The translations under genes and the position numbers were made by a program. The notes under the pieces are model-generated. The model made no database searches, was not told the origin of the DNA, and saw only the letters and a program-made list of their open reading frames with translations. A stretch of 54,992 nt of DNA from positions 1 through 54,992 of the forward strand of contig JAUNGT010000018.1 of assembly GCA_030524455.1 (NCBI GenBank), written 5' to 3'. Shown here piece by piece: positions 44,213 through 53,016 of the stretch (position 1 is its first letter; each line of letters begins with the position of its first letter). Origin of the DNA: Eubacteriales bacterium (GTDB lineage Bacteria > Bacillota > Clostridia > Lachnospirales > Lachnospiraceae).

Positions 44213-45652
44213 ATGGAAGAGAAGGAATTGCAGCAGGAAAATACGGAGAAAAAGGATCAGGAGGAGATGATCCAGGAGGGCGTGCATAATTACAGCGCGG
44301 CCGAGGATTATGTGTGGCCCACAGACCCGAAGGTGTTAAAAAAGCTGGAGTGGTTCCAGGATCAGAAGCTGGCGCTGATGATGCACTGGGGCCCTTACTC
44401 CCAGTTGGGGCTTGTGTCGTCCTGGGCCCTGTCCGATGCCGATGCGGAGTGGTCCCGGACGGGAGTGGACTGGGAGGCGGACAACCGGGAGTTTAAGAAA
44501 CAGTATGCGGATCTGAACAAAACCTTCAATCCCATCCGGTTCGAGCCGGAAAAATGGGCGGAGCTGGCCAGGGAGGCCGGGGTGCGCTACCTGATTTTTA
44601 CGACGAAGCATCATGACGGCTTCTGCATGTGGGATACCAAATATTCCGATTATAAGATCACCGCTCCGGACTGCCCCTTCCACACGCACAAATACAGCGA
44701 TGTCGTGGCGCATCTGTTCGAGGCCTTCCGGAAGAAGGGGATCGGGATTATCCCGTATTTTTCCAAGGCGGACTGGCATGTGGACAGCTATTGGGCGAAG
44801 GGCTATCCGAGAGGGGATTATATGTGGAGAGGCCCCTCCTATGTGCCCGCCGAGCATCCGGAGGAATGGGAGAAGTTCGTGATCTTTACGCAGAACCAGA
44901 TTAAGGAGCTGGCGACGCAGTACGGCCAGCTGGACGGCATGTGGTTTGACGCCGGATGGGTGTGCGCGCAGAACGGGCAGGACATCCGCCTGGGCGAGGT
45001 GGTGGAGGAGGTCCGCAAGTGGCAGCCCGGAATGCTGTGCGCGGACCGCACGGTCGGAGGGCCCTATGAAAACTATATCACGCCGGAGCAGTGCGTGCCC
45101 GGGGAGCCGCTGGGCGTGCCGTGGGAGAGCAATATCACGCTGGGAAATGATTTTTCCTATGAGTTTAGCGACACCTATAAATCCACGAGGGAGGTGCTCT
45201 GCCTTTTTGTGGATATCGTGGCCAAGGGAGGAAATCTGGCGATCAACGCGGGGCCTCAGCCGGACGGCCGTCTGCCGAAGGAGTGCATCGCTACCTTAAA
45301 GGGTATGGGAGAGTGGCTGAAGGTCTACGGGGAGGCGATCTACGGGACAAGAGTGTGCGTTCCCTATAAAAAGGACGGGATCGCCTTTACACAAAAGGCC
45401 GGACGGGTGTATGCTTTAGAAATGTTCCCGGAGGAGGACGCAGCGGTTCCGGAGCGCGTCTGGATCCCCTACAGCGGGCCGGTCAAACGGGTGACGATGT
45501 TAGACAGCGGTCTGGAGGCGGCAGTTACCGCAGGAGACGGCGGATTCTGGGCGCAGGCGCCGCAGGATGGCCGGGAGGAGCGCAGGGAGAGCAAAGCGCC
45601 CATCGCGCGGGTTTATGTGATCGAGGGTGAGAAAAGCCGGGAGGAATTATGA
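44213..45652 (+). CDS. Alpha-L-fucosidase, GH29 (second)
   Basis: A 479-residue GH29 enzyme with a 45-residue acidic, Gln-rich N-terminal tail and then WFQDQKLALMMHWGPYSQLG; the nucleophile region is LDGMWFDAGW. The start is ATG 44213, with AAAGGAGA before it; the ATG at 44189 overlaps the previous gene and has no site. No signal peptide is visible. The gene overlaps the GH18 gene by four bases (ATGA), so translation is coupled. Confidence 0.92.
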   Translation: MEEKELQQENTEKKDQEEMIQEGVHNYSAAEDYVWPTDPKVLKKLEWFQDQKLALMMHWGPYSQLGLVSSWALSDADAEWSRTGVDWEADNREFKKQYADLNKTFNPIRFEPEKWAELAREAGVRYLIFTTKHHDGFCMWDTKYSDYKITAPDCPFHTHKYSDVVAHLFEAFRKKGIGIIPYFSKADWHVDSYWAKGYPRGDYMWRGPSYVPAEHPEEWEKFVIFTQNQIKELATQYGQLDGMWFDAGWVCAQNGQDIRLGEVVEEVRKWQPGMLCADRTVGGPYENYITPEQCVPGEPLGVPWESNITLGNDFSYEFSDTYKSTREVLCLFVDIVAKGGNLAINAGPQPDGRLPKECIATLKGMGEWLKVYGEAIYGTRVCVPYKKDGIAFTQKAGRVYALEMFPEEDAAVPERVWIPYSGPVKRVTMLDSGLEAAVTAGDGGFWAQAPQDGREERRESKAPIARVYVIEGEKSREEL

Positions 45653-46668
45653 ACAGGGTAATCGGATATGTGGGGACAAAGGATCTGCAGGGCATGTGGG
45701 AGGAGGATATCCGCAGCCTGGATGTGATCAATATTGCCTTCGGACAGATCAGGGAGGGCAAAATCAGCTGGGACGGGGATGGCTGCCGGGAGGCTCTGGC
45801 AAGGATCCGGAGCCTCCATCCGCAGATAAAAATCCTGCTCTCCGTGGGCGGCTGGGGAGCGGACGGATTCTCCCAGGCGGCGTCCGGGCCCGCCGCCCGC
45901 AGGCTGTTTGCCGAGAGCGCGGCGGAGACAGCGCAGCGCTGGGCGCTGGACGGGATCGATATCGACTGGGAGTACCCCGGCACCTCCGTGGCGGGAATCG
46001 CCTCCGCCCGGGAGGACCGGGAAAACTTCACGCTGCTGTTGGAGGCGCTGCGCGAGAGCCTGGACCGTCTGGGAGAGGGACGGATGCTGACGATCGCGGC
46101 GGGCGGCGACACCTATTTTGTAAAGCAGACGCAGATGGACCGGCTGGTCCGGTGCCTGGACTATGTGCAGCTGATGACCTACGACCTGCAGGGCGGCTTC
46201 CAGAAGGTGACGGGACATCACGCGGCGCTCTATCACGGCAGGAGAAATCTTTCGGACGCCTGCGCGGACAAGGCGGTGCGCGCTTTTCTGGAGGCCGGGG
46301 TGCCTGCCGGCAAGCTGGTGCTGGGCCTGCCCTTTTATTCCCGCAAGTGGATGGGAGTAGCGAATCTGCGGGACGGCCTGGGCGTGGAGGCCCAGACGGT
46401 GGGCGGCTATGGCCCGGACTACGGGGAGCTGACGGAGCGCTTTATCAACAAAAACGGCTTTGTCCGCCACTGGGACGAGGAGGCCTGCTCGCCCTGGCTC
46501 TTTGACGGCAGCACCTTCATCAGCTATGAGGATGAGGAGTCCCTGGGAATCAAGGCGGACTATGCGCGTCAAAAGGGGCTTTACGGCGTGATGTACTGGG
46601 AATACTGCTGTGATCCCACGCGGACGCTGACGCAGTTTCTGCGCAGGAGGATGGATTCGGCGCAATAG
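45649..46668 (+). CDS. Glycoside hydrolase family 18 protein
   Basis: A 339-residue GH18 TIM barrel with the catalytic DGIDIDWEYPG motif (about 104-114, Glu acid/base) and the barrel strand VQLMTYDLQG. GH18 enzymes cut beta-1,4 bonds next to GlcNAc and include chitinases and endo-beta-N-acetylglucosaminidases that release N-glycans. The absence of a signal peptide makes extracellular chitin use unlikely; a chitobiose-core or small-oligosaccharide role inside the cell fits better. It starts inside the end of the fucosidase gene. Confidence 0.88.
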   Translation: MNRVIGYVGTKDLQGMWEEDIRSLDVINIAFGQIREGKISWDGDGCREALARIRSLHPQIKILLSVGGWGADGFSQAASGPAARRLFAESAAETAQRWALDGIDIDWEYPGTSVAGIASAREDRENFTLLLEALRESLDRLGEGRMLTIAAGGDTYFVKQTQMDRLVRCLDYVQLMTYDLQGGFQKVTGHHAALYHGRRNLSDACADKAVRAFLEAGVPAGKLVLGLPFYSRKWMGVANLRDGLGVEAQTVGGYGPDYGELTERFINKNGFVRHWDEEACSPWLFDGSTFISYEDEESLGIKADYARQKGLYGVMYWEYCCDPTRTLTQFLRRRMDSAQ

Positions 46669-46683
46669 GCGCCGGGGAAAGGC

Positions 46684-49221
46684 ATGAGGACAATGATTTC
46701 AGAACGATTGCGGTCATACGCGGAGAAGCATTTTTCGGAACGGAGGGACTGCCTGCGGCCGGTCCTTGGACAGATTGAGGAGGGGCTTTTGGGGTGTACG
46801 GATGAGGAAGCCGTGCTGATGAAATTTTTTTACGGCACGATGCCGCTGCGGGACGCCGGGGAATATTCCTTTGGGACATTTCTGGGCTATGTCCGGCACG
46901 CCCTTTGGCTCCGGGAGCAGGTGGACTGGTGCCGGGAGCTTCCGGAGGAGCTGTTTGTCCATCATGTGCTGTATTACCGGATCAATTCGGAGGATATCGG
47001 CGACTGCCGGGCGTTTTTCTATGAGCAGCTAAAGGAAAGGGTGCGGGGGCTGGACGCGTACCGGGCCGCGGTGGAGGTCAATTACTGGTGCGCGGAGCAC
47101 GCAACCTATGAGTCCACCGACACAAGGACGGCCGCTCCCATGACGCTTTACCGCTGCGGCAAAGGGCGCTGCGGCGAGGAGTCCACCTTCACGGTGACGG
47201 CGCTGCGCAGTGTGGGGCTGGCGGCCCGCCAGGTGTATACGCCCCGCTGGGCGCACTGCGACGACAACCACGCCTGGGTGGAGGTCTATGTGAACGGCGG
47301 ATGGCATTTTCTGGGGGCCTGCGAGCCGGAGGAGGAGCTGGACCGGGGCTGGTTTGTGGGGCCCGCCGGACGGGCCGTTCTGATTCACAGCCGCACCTTC
47401 GGGGATTTTGCCGCGGGGGAGTCGGAGGAGCTGATCGGGAGGGAAGGCCTGCTGGCCTATCACAACCGCACGGCGGCCTACACCAAAACAAGGCTTCTGC
47501 GCATCCGGGTAAAGGATGAGGAAGGGCGCCCGGCGGCGGGCGCACAGGTATCCGTGTGCATTCTGAACATGGCGGAATATTTTCCGGCGGCGAACCTGAC
47601 CGCAGACGGGCAGGGGAACGCGCAGATCCGGCTGGGGCTCGGGGACGTGCGCCTGACGGCCCTTTGGGACGGCCGCTTTGCGGAGGCGGAGGCAGACCTG
47701 ACGGAGCGGGGGGAGGCAGAGCTTGTGCTTTCCCCGGAAAAAGGGCAGGCGCCGGAGGAGACGGACTGGACGGAAAGCCTGATCCGTGCGCCCCGGGAGG
47801 CCATCGTCCGGGAAGCGAAGCTGACGCAGGAGCAGGAGCAGACGGGCGCAAAGCGGCTGGCAGAGGCGGCCGCCCTGCGGGAGAAGCGTTTTGCGGCCTT
47901 CGGGGAAGCGGAGAGCAGACGGCACCCGCAGGAGCGCGGCAGGATACGGATCGCCGGGGAAAACTGCGGCCAGCTTGCGCTGTTTTTGGAGCGGGACAGC
48001 CGTCCGGAGCGCGTCCGACTTTTGCACACCCTGTCGGATAAGGATTTTAAGGATCTGCGGGCGGAGGTGCTGGAGGATCATCTGACGGCGCGGCCGGAGG
48101 GACTGCCGGAGGAGGTTTATGAAAGGGAGCTTCTGTGCCCCCGGATTTATCTGGAGGAGCTGACGCCCTACCGGAGCTTTATCCGGAGCTATTTTACGGA
48201 GGAGCAGAAAACGGAGTTTGCGCGCGATCCGGAGCGGATATGGGCCTACCTGGAAAGCCATATTTGCTATGAGCCGCGGGAGGAGTACGAAACGCTCTGC
48301 GCCACCCCGGTGGGCTGCCTGCGCATGGGACGGGGCAGTCTTTTGTCCCGGAAAATTTTGTTTGCGGCAATCTGCCGCAGTCTGCAGCTCCCGGCCCGGA
48401 TTGAGAGAAGCACCATGGAGGCGCAGTACTGGGCGGGGGACAGGTTTGTGAGCCTTCGGGATGCCGGAGCCGGAAACGGGGAGGAGGCCCTTGTCCGCCT
48501 GACGGCCCGGGCAGGAGAAACCTGGGGCTATTTTAAGGACTGGACGCTGGGGCGCTGGGGCGCGACAGGCTTTGAGACGATGGATTACGAGGGGCTTTCC
48601 TTCGGGGAGGAGGGGCTTTCTCTGCGCCTGAGCAGAGGCCGCTACCGGCTGGTGACGGCGCGGCGGCTGCCGGACGGCAGCCAGTATACGGCCTTCCGGA
48701 TTTTTGATGCCGGGGCAGGACAGGAGCGTTGCCTTGCCATGCACGGCTGGAGACAGGAGCAGCCCGGGCTGGAGGAGCGTCCCCTCGGAAATTTGGAGCT
48801 GACCGATGAAAACGGGCAGACGCACCGCCTGGCAGAGCTTGCCGGAGAGGGCTGTATCCTGGCCTTTCTGGGAGTGGGGGCGGAGCCCACGGAGCATGTG
48901 CTCAATGAGCTTTTGGAGTGCAGCGCCGTCTGGAACGAGACGAACGGACGGCTGCTGGCGGTGCTGCGCAGCCGGAGAGATTTGGAAAATGCCACGCTGC
49001 GCAGGGTGCTGGATAACCTGGACGGGATCCGCCTGTTTTACGGCGGGGAGGACAGCTGTCGGGAAACGGCAGAGATCATGGGGACGGATGCGCTGCGGCT
49101 GCCGGTGATGGCAGCGGTGGCGGAGGGCGGCCTTGGGATTTATGCCTGCTCCGGCTACAATGTGGGAAGCGTGGAGCTGATGCGAAAGCTTCTCGCGGAT
49201 AAAGGCAGGGAAGAGGGATGA
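46684..49221 (+). CDS. Transglutaminase-fold protein with second degenerate fold
   Basis: An 845-residue soluble protein. A transglutaminase-like core lies at about 110-225: GRCGEESTF (Cys 163), DDNHAWVEVYVNG (His 196) and HFLGACEPEEELDRGWF supply a Cys-His-acid set. About 535-590 (GCLRMGRGSLLSRKILFAAI, then CRSLQLPARIER) looks like a second such core without its Cys. Between them are beta-rich parts and a charged coiled region (about 385-430). About 700-840 looks thioredoxin-like (LELTDENGQTHRLAEL, then CILAFLGVGAEP) but lacks a CxxC. No signal peptide. Transglutaminase folds include proteases and PNGases; with fucosidases, GH18 and an aminopeptidase nearby, glycopeptide processing is possible. 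It starts 15 bp after the GH18 gene. Confidence 0.75.
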   Translation: MRTMISERLRSYAEKHFSERRDCLRPVLGQIEEGLLGCTDEEAVLMKFFYGTMPLRDAGEYSFGTFLGYVRHALWLREQVDWCRELPEELFVHHVLYYRINSEDIGDCRAFFYEQLKERVRGLDAYRAAVEVNYWCAEHATYESTDTRTAAPMTLYRCGKGRCGEESTFTVTALRSVGLAARQVYTPRWAHCDDNHAWVEVYVNGGWHFLGACEPEEELDRGWFVGPAGRAVLIHSRTFGDFAAGESEELIGREGLLAYHNRTAAYTKTRLLRIRVKDEEGRPAAGAQVSVCILNMAEYFPAANLTADGQGNAQIRLGLGDVRLTALWDGRFAEAEADLTERGEAELVLSPEKGQAPEETDWTESLIRAPREAIVREAKLTQEQEQTGAKRLAEAAALREKRFAAFGEAESRRHPQERGRIRIAGENCGQLALFLERDSRPERVRLLHTLSDKDFKDLRAEVLEDHLTARPEGLPEEVYERELLCPRIYLEELTPYRSFIRSYFTEEQKTEFARDPERIWAYLESHICYEPREEYETLCATPVGCLRMGRGSLLSRKILFAAICRSLQLPARIERSTMEAQYWAGDRFVSLRDAGAGNGEEALVRLTARAGETWGYFKDWTLGRWGATGFETMDYEGLSFGEEGLSLRLSRGRYRLVTARRLPDGSQYTAFRIFDAGAGQERCLAMHGWRQEQPGLEERPLGNLELTDENGQTHRLAELAGEGCILAFLGVGAEPTEHVLNELLECSAVWNETNGRLLAVLRSRRDLENATLRRVLDNLDGIRLFYGGEDSCRETAEIMGTDALRLPVMAAVAEGGLGIYACSGYNVGSVELMRKLLADKGREEG

Positions 49222-50069
49222 AGGAGAAAAAGCTGTCCCAGATTATCGTGCTGAACGTGACGGGAATCTTTCTGTATACTATCGGGATCCGGTGCTTTGC
49301 GGCTCCCGCCGGGATCGCGCCCGGCGGGGCCAGCGGCATCGCCATTTTGGTCAACTATGTGACAGGCTTTCCGGTGGGATTGTTTTGCTCTCTGTTCAGC
49401 CTGCCGCTTCTGGCCTATGTGTGGAAGCAGCGGATTTTTCCCAGAGTGTTCGCCGCCAGAGCGGCCTGCAGCATTGTGCTTTTGTCCGTGATGACGGACG
49501 CGCTGGAGCCTATCCTTCCGGCTTTCGGGGAGGATCCGCTGCTGGCGGCCCTGTTTGCGGGGGCCTTTATGGGCTCGGGACTGGGCCTTGTGTATCTGGG
49601 CAATTCGGATACCGGCGGGATCACGATGATCGGTCTGATTTTGCAGCGGTATTTTCCGCAGATCAAGGTGGGCGCCGCGGCGTCTGCCATGAATATCGCG
49701 ATCGTGCTCTTTTCGGGACTGGTGTACCGCGATATCCGGAATATCCTGTACGCGGCCGTGACGGTGTATGTGTCCGGAAAATTTATGGATATGCTGGTCA
49801 ACGATTCCAACTCCCGGGATCTGATGATTGTGATGAGCGAGTGTACGGATCTGGTACGCTGCGTTTTTCTGGAGGAGAAAAAGGGAATCACCATCCTGAA
49901 GGGAGAGGGCGGCTACACCAGCGAGACCCAGCGGGTGATTATGGGAGCCTCGAACCGGGCGGACTGCGCGCGTATCCGTCAGAAAATCCAGGAGGTGGAC
50001 CCGAACGCATTGATTATTGTGGCGGAGGCCAATAACGTGACCGGCAAGGAGTTCGGAAGAATGTTGTAG
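49218..50069 (+). CDS. YitT family membrane protein
   Basis: A 283-residue protein with about five membrane segments (DUF161/YitT, e.g. APGGASGIAILVNYVTG) and a C-terminal DUF2179 domain (about 195-283: GYTSETQRVIMGASNRADCA, VDPNALIIVAEANNV). The molecular role of YitT proteins is not firmly known. It overlaps the preceding gene by four bases and ends one base before the repeat, so it closes this operon. Confidence 0.88.
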   Translation: MKEKKLSQIIVLNVTGIFLYTIGIRCFAAPAGIAPGGASGIAILVNYVTGFPVGLFCSLFSLPLLAYVWKQRIFPRVFAARAACSIVLLSVMTDALEPILPAFGEDPLLAALFAGAFMGSGLGLVYLGNSDTGGITMIGLILQRYFPQIKVGAAASAMNIAIVLFSGLVYRDIRNILYAAVTVYVSGKFMDMLVNDSNSRDLMIVMSECTDLVRCVFLEEKKGITILKGEGGYTSETQRVIMGASNRADCARIRQKIQEVDPNALIIVAEANNVTGKEFGRML

Positions 50070-50070
50070 C

Positions 50071-50263
50071 ACAGTTCAGCCAGCCGGGAGTGAACGGCCA
50101 AAATCGTGCTCGCACGAATTTTGGCCGGTTACTCCCGGCTGAGGGAGTGCCCGATTATGAGCAAAGGTAGCCGCGTAGCGGCGGAAAGCGCGCTATGCGC
50201 GCAAGACGAACAAGTTCGAAAGACGAACAAGTTCGTCTGTGCGAATGGCGCGGGCTGAACTGT
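50071..50263. repeat. Palindromic intergenic repeat, copy 3
   Basis: A 193-bp element with 11-bp terminal inverted repeats (ACAGTTCAGCC and its complement). Its left half folds into a long hairpin: CAGCCGGGAGT / ACTCCCGGCTG (50081-50141) around an inner stem of GGCCAAAA and CGTGC. The right half includes GCCGC-GTA-GCGGC and a duplicated AGACGAAC-AA-GTTCG unit. The right 60 bases match copy 1. It begins one base after a stop and ends 18 bases before the M17 start codon. Confidence 0.8.
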
Positions 50264-50281
50264 TACGGGAGGAGAGAAAAA

Positions 50282-51727
50282 ATGCTTGTTTTGACAGAAA
50301 AGAGGAACCAGCCCTGCTATCTGGACTTTGCCTGGAAGGGGGACGCCCATATCCGGGGTTACCGGCTGGGGCTGGAGAAGCTGTTTGAGGGGCGCTGCCG
50401 CGAGGTTCTGCCTCTGCCCCTGGCCGGGCAGACGGTGCTTTTGACCGGCTGCGGCTCGGAGGAGGAGCTGGATGTGCTGCGCGTCAAGGAAATCCTGGCG
50501 GCGGCCGCGGCGAAATGCTGCGAGCTGCGCATCCCCGCCTGCTCGGTGGACGTAAGCCCTTTTGCGGAAAGGCTGGGAGCAGACGGCGTGACGGCGGCCG
50601 TCCTGGGCCTTGGCCTGGGCGGTTATCCCTACGCCTGGGGCAAAAAGCGGGAGGAGGCCTTTGCCTGCGAGTTCCATGTGGTTGTGCCGGAAAAATACCG
50701 GCTGGCCTGGGAGGAAGGGCAGAGCCTTTTGCAGGGCGTGCGGTTTGCCAGGGATATGGTAAACACGCCGGGAAACCATCTGCGGCCCATGGATTTTGAG
50801 CGGGAGATCACCCGGTATGCGAGGGAGGCAGGCGTGGAGACGGAGACGCTTGTGTACGGACAGCTGCGGGCCATGAAGATGAACGCGCTGGCGGGCATCG
50901 GCGGCAGCAGCGAATATCCGCCCTGCCTGATGATCCTGCGTTACAGAGGAAACCCGCAGAGCAGCGAGATTTACGGGCTGATCGGAAAGGGGATCACCTG
51001 CGATACCGGAGGCTATTGCTTAAAGGCCGCCTCCTCCATGGGCGGGATCAAGGGGGACATGGCGGGGGCCGCAGCGGTCTGCGCGGCGGTCTGTGCGGCG
51101 GCGCGGCAAAAGCTGAAGGTCAATATCACAGCCTGCCTTCCCCTGGCCGAAAACAGGATTTCGCAGTCGGCCCTGCTGCCCGGGGATGTGATCACCGGCT
51201 ATTCGGGAAAAACCATCGAGGTGCTCAACACGGACGCGGAGGGGAGACTCGTCCTTTCCGACGCGATCAGCTACGGAATCCGTCAGGAGGGCATCACCAG
51301 GCTTTTGGATATCGCCACCCTGACCGGTGCCGTCGCAAATATGCTGGGCAACACGATCGCGGGCTCCATGTCGGACGACGACGCATTTTACAGCCTGCTG
51401 GAGCGGGCGCTGCCCCATTCCGGGGAGCGGTATCTGCGGCTGCCCTACGGGCCGGAGCATGAGAAAATGATCGACAGCGACGTGGCTGACGTGAAAAATA
51501 TCGGGGCGGATTTCTGCGGGACGATTACGGCAGGGCTGTTTTTGCACCGCTTCTGCGAGGGACGTCCCTGGATCCATTTGGATATCGCCGGGACCGCCTG
51601 GTGCGGCTCGCCCACCTATGCCTTCGAGAGCAAGGGAGCGACCGGGGCGGCTGTGACGACGCTGTATTATATGATGAAGGAAGCCGCTGCGCTTTCGGAA
51701 AGATCGGGCGGCGGCGATAAGTTTTGA
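50282..51727 (+). CDS. M17 leucyl aminopeptidase family protein
   Basis: A 481-residue metallo-aminopeptidase of family M17. Metal-binding motifs: GKGITCDTGGYCLK (Lys, Asp), GDMAGAAAV (Asp) and the signature NTDAEGRLVLSDA (Asp, Glu, plus the catalytic Arg). It releases N-terminal residues from peptides in the cytoplasm. The start is ATG 50282, with GGGAGGAG before it; a longer frame to 50195 would be read through the repeat and is rejected. GC-rich like its operon neighbours, it ends just before the low-GC terminal region. Confidence 0.92.
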   Translation: MLVLTEKRNQPCYLDFAWKGDAHIRGYRLGLEKLFEGRCREVLPLPLAGQTVLLTGCGSEEELDVLRVKEILAAAAAKCCELRIPACSVDVSPFAERLGADGVTAAVLGLGLGGYPYAWGKKREEAFACEFHVVVPEKYRLAWEEGQSLLQGVRFARDMVNTPGNHLRPMDFEREITRYAREAGVETETLVYGQLRAMKMNALAGIGGSSEYPPCLMILRYRGNPQSSEIYGLIGKGITCDTGGYCLKAASSMGGIKGDMAGAAAVCAAVCAAARQKLKVNITACLPLAENRISQSALLPGDVITGYSGKTIEVLNTDAEGRLVLSDAISYGIRQEGITRLLDIATLTGAVANMLGNTIAGSMSDDDAFYSLLERALPHSGERYLRLPYGPEHEKMIDSDVADVKNIGADFCGTITAGLFLHRFCEGRPWIHLDIAGTAWCGSPTYAFESKGATGAAVTTLYYMMKEAAALSERSGGGDKF

Positions 51728-51772
51728 AGCCGTATTGGAATGGAAAGGGAGGATAGCTTCCTCCCTCCTCAT

Positions 51773-51940
51773 TCAAAAAGTAATCATAACCTTTAACGCC
51801 TGTTCTGTATTTGAAGCGGTTTCCAGAGCTTCTTTTATCTGATTTAGCGAAACCTCATGGGTGACAATACGATTGATATTTTTGATATGGAGCTATCTTT
51901 CAATTGCAAGCCTCACCGCCGCCAATCGGCTTGTATTTTC
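51773..51940 (-). pseudogene. 3' remnant of a zinc-type alcohol dehydrogenase
   Basis: On the minus strand the frame reads RLAAVRLAIER, a TAG stop (51893-51895), then IVTHEVSLNQIKEALETASN and ends QALKVMITF followed by TGA at 51773. This is typical of the C-terminus of medium-chain zinc alcohol dehydrogenases. The rest of the gene is missing, and the remnant overlaps the end of the aldo/keto reductase gene in another frame, so a deletion joined the two. Confidence 0.8.
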
Positions 51941-52790
51941 CTTTTCTTTCCTCGACCATTTGAACAAACCATTCGACTTTTGCCGGGTCATAATGGGAGA
52001 AGAAAGAGCTTTTACACTTGTCAAGTGCAGCAATTTTATCCATATCTTCTCTGCTTAATGAAAAATCAAATACATTAAAGTTTTGTTCCATACGCTCTTT
52101 GTGGGTTGATTTCGGAATTACCACAACTCCACGCTGGATATGCCAACGCAGGATAATCTGAGCCGTTGTTTTGCGGTATTTTTCAGCGATTTCAGAAAGT
52201 ACAGGATTTTCAAATAAACCGCCACGCCCCTCACCAAAAGGCGCCCATGCTTCAATCTGCACACCGTATTTATCAAACCACTTTTTAGCTTCAATCTGCT
52301 GGTTAAATGGGTGTGTTTCCACCTGATTTATCATGGGTTTTATTCGGCTGAAGGAAGCTATATCTACCAATCTGTCCGGATAAAAATTGGAAACGCCGAT
52401 TGCTCGAAGCTTTCCTTCATCGTATAGATCCTCCAATGCCCGATATGCCCCATAATAGTCTGCAAATGGCTGATGAAGTAAAACGAGGTCAAGATAATCT
52501 GTTTGTAATTTTTTCATTGACTCAAGAACGGATTTCCTTGCTTCTTCATATCCATAGTGTTCAATCCAAACTTTGGTGGTAAGAAAAATATCTTTTCTTG
52601 CAACGCCGGATTTCACAATCGCATTTCCCACTTGTTCCTCATTAAAATAGCTTTGTGCCGTGTCCAATGAGCGATATCCGACAGAAAGTGCGTCTGCTAC
52701 ACACCGTTCACATTCCTCTTTTGATACTTGATAGACACCATAGCCTAATATCGGCATTTTAACACCGTTGCTTAAAGTTACATATTCCAT
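51900..52790 (-). CDS. Aldo/keto reductase with altered C-terminus
   Basis: A 296-residue NADPH-type reductase of the AKR fold: SLDTAQSYFNE (Asp and Tyr), LTTKVWIEHYG (Lys), DLVLLHQP (His) and the cofactor block GVVVIPKSTHKERMEQN. The last 12 or so residues (after VEERK) come from the adjoining dehydrogenase remnant read in another frame. The catalytic set is intact, so it may still work on aldehydes. GC is low compared with the preceding operon. It is divergent from a MerR regulator, with a MerR-type promoter. Confidence 0.9.
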   Translation of the reverse strand: MEYVTLSNGVKMPILGYGVYQVSKEECERCVADALSVGYRSLDTAQSYFNEEQVGNAIVKSGVARKDIFLTTKVWIEHYGYEEARKSVLESMKKLQTDYLDLVLLHQPFADYYGAYRALEDLYDEGKLRAIGVSNFYPDRLVDIASFSRIKPMINQVETHPFNQQIEAKKWFDKYGVQIEAWAPFGEGRGGLFENPVLSEIAEKYRKTTAQIILRWHIQRGVVVIPKSTHKERMEQNFNVFDFSLSREDMDKIAALDKCKSSFFSHYDPAKVEWFVQMVEERKGKYKPIGGGEACN

Positions 52791-52935
52791 GAAATTTACC
52801 TCCGTTTTATCAATGTCCTAACTTACCGTTCCGGCAAGTCTACTTCCCTATGTGCGTTAAATAGAATCATGATTTTCCTGAAATGTCATTTCCATCATCT
52901 CCTTGTTATTCTATCTTTGGCGTGCTACGATACAG

Positions 52936-52966
52936 AGTGTAACACTCGGTTGTAACTACCGGTCAA
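52936..52966 (-). promoter_or_regulatory. MerR-type promoter of the aldo/keto reductase
   Basis: Minus strand: TTGACC (52961-52966), a 19-base spacer, TACACT (52936-52941). The spacer holds the near-symmetric GGTAGTTACAACC (52948-52960). An over-long spacer with a central dyad is the hallmark of promoters activated by MerR proteins, and a MerR gene is divergent. Confidence 0.8.
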
Positions 52967-53016
52967 TATCCTTTTAAGATTTATTTCTAAAAAATTTTTG
53001 AAATGAGGAGAAAATT

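Noticed and set aside
47029..48897. 622-residue minus-strand frame opposite the transglutaminase-like gene
   Set aside because: Same reason: Pro/Arg/Leu-rich shadow frame; the plus-strand gene has clear domain motifs.
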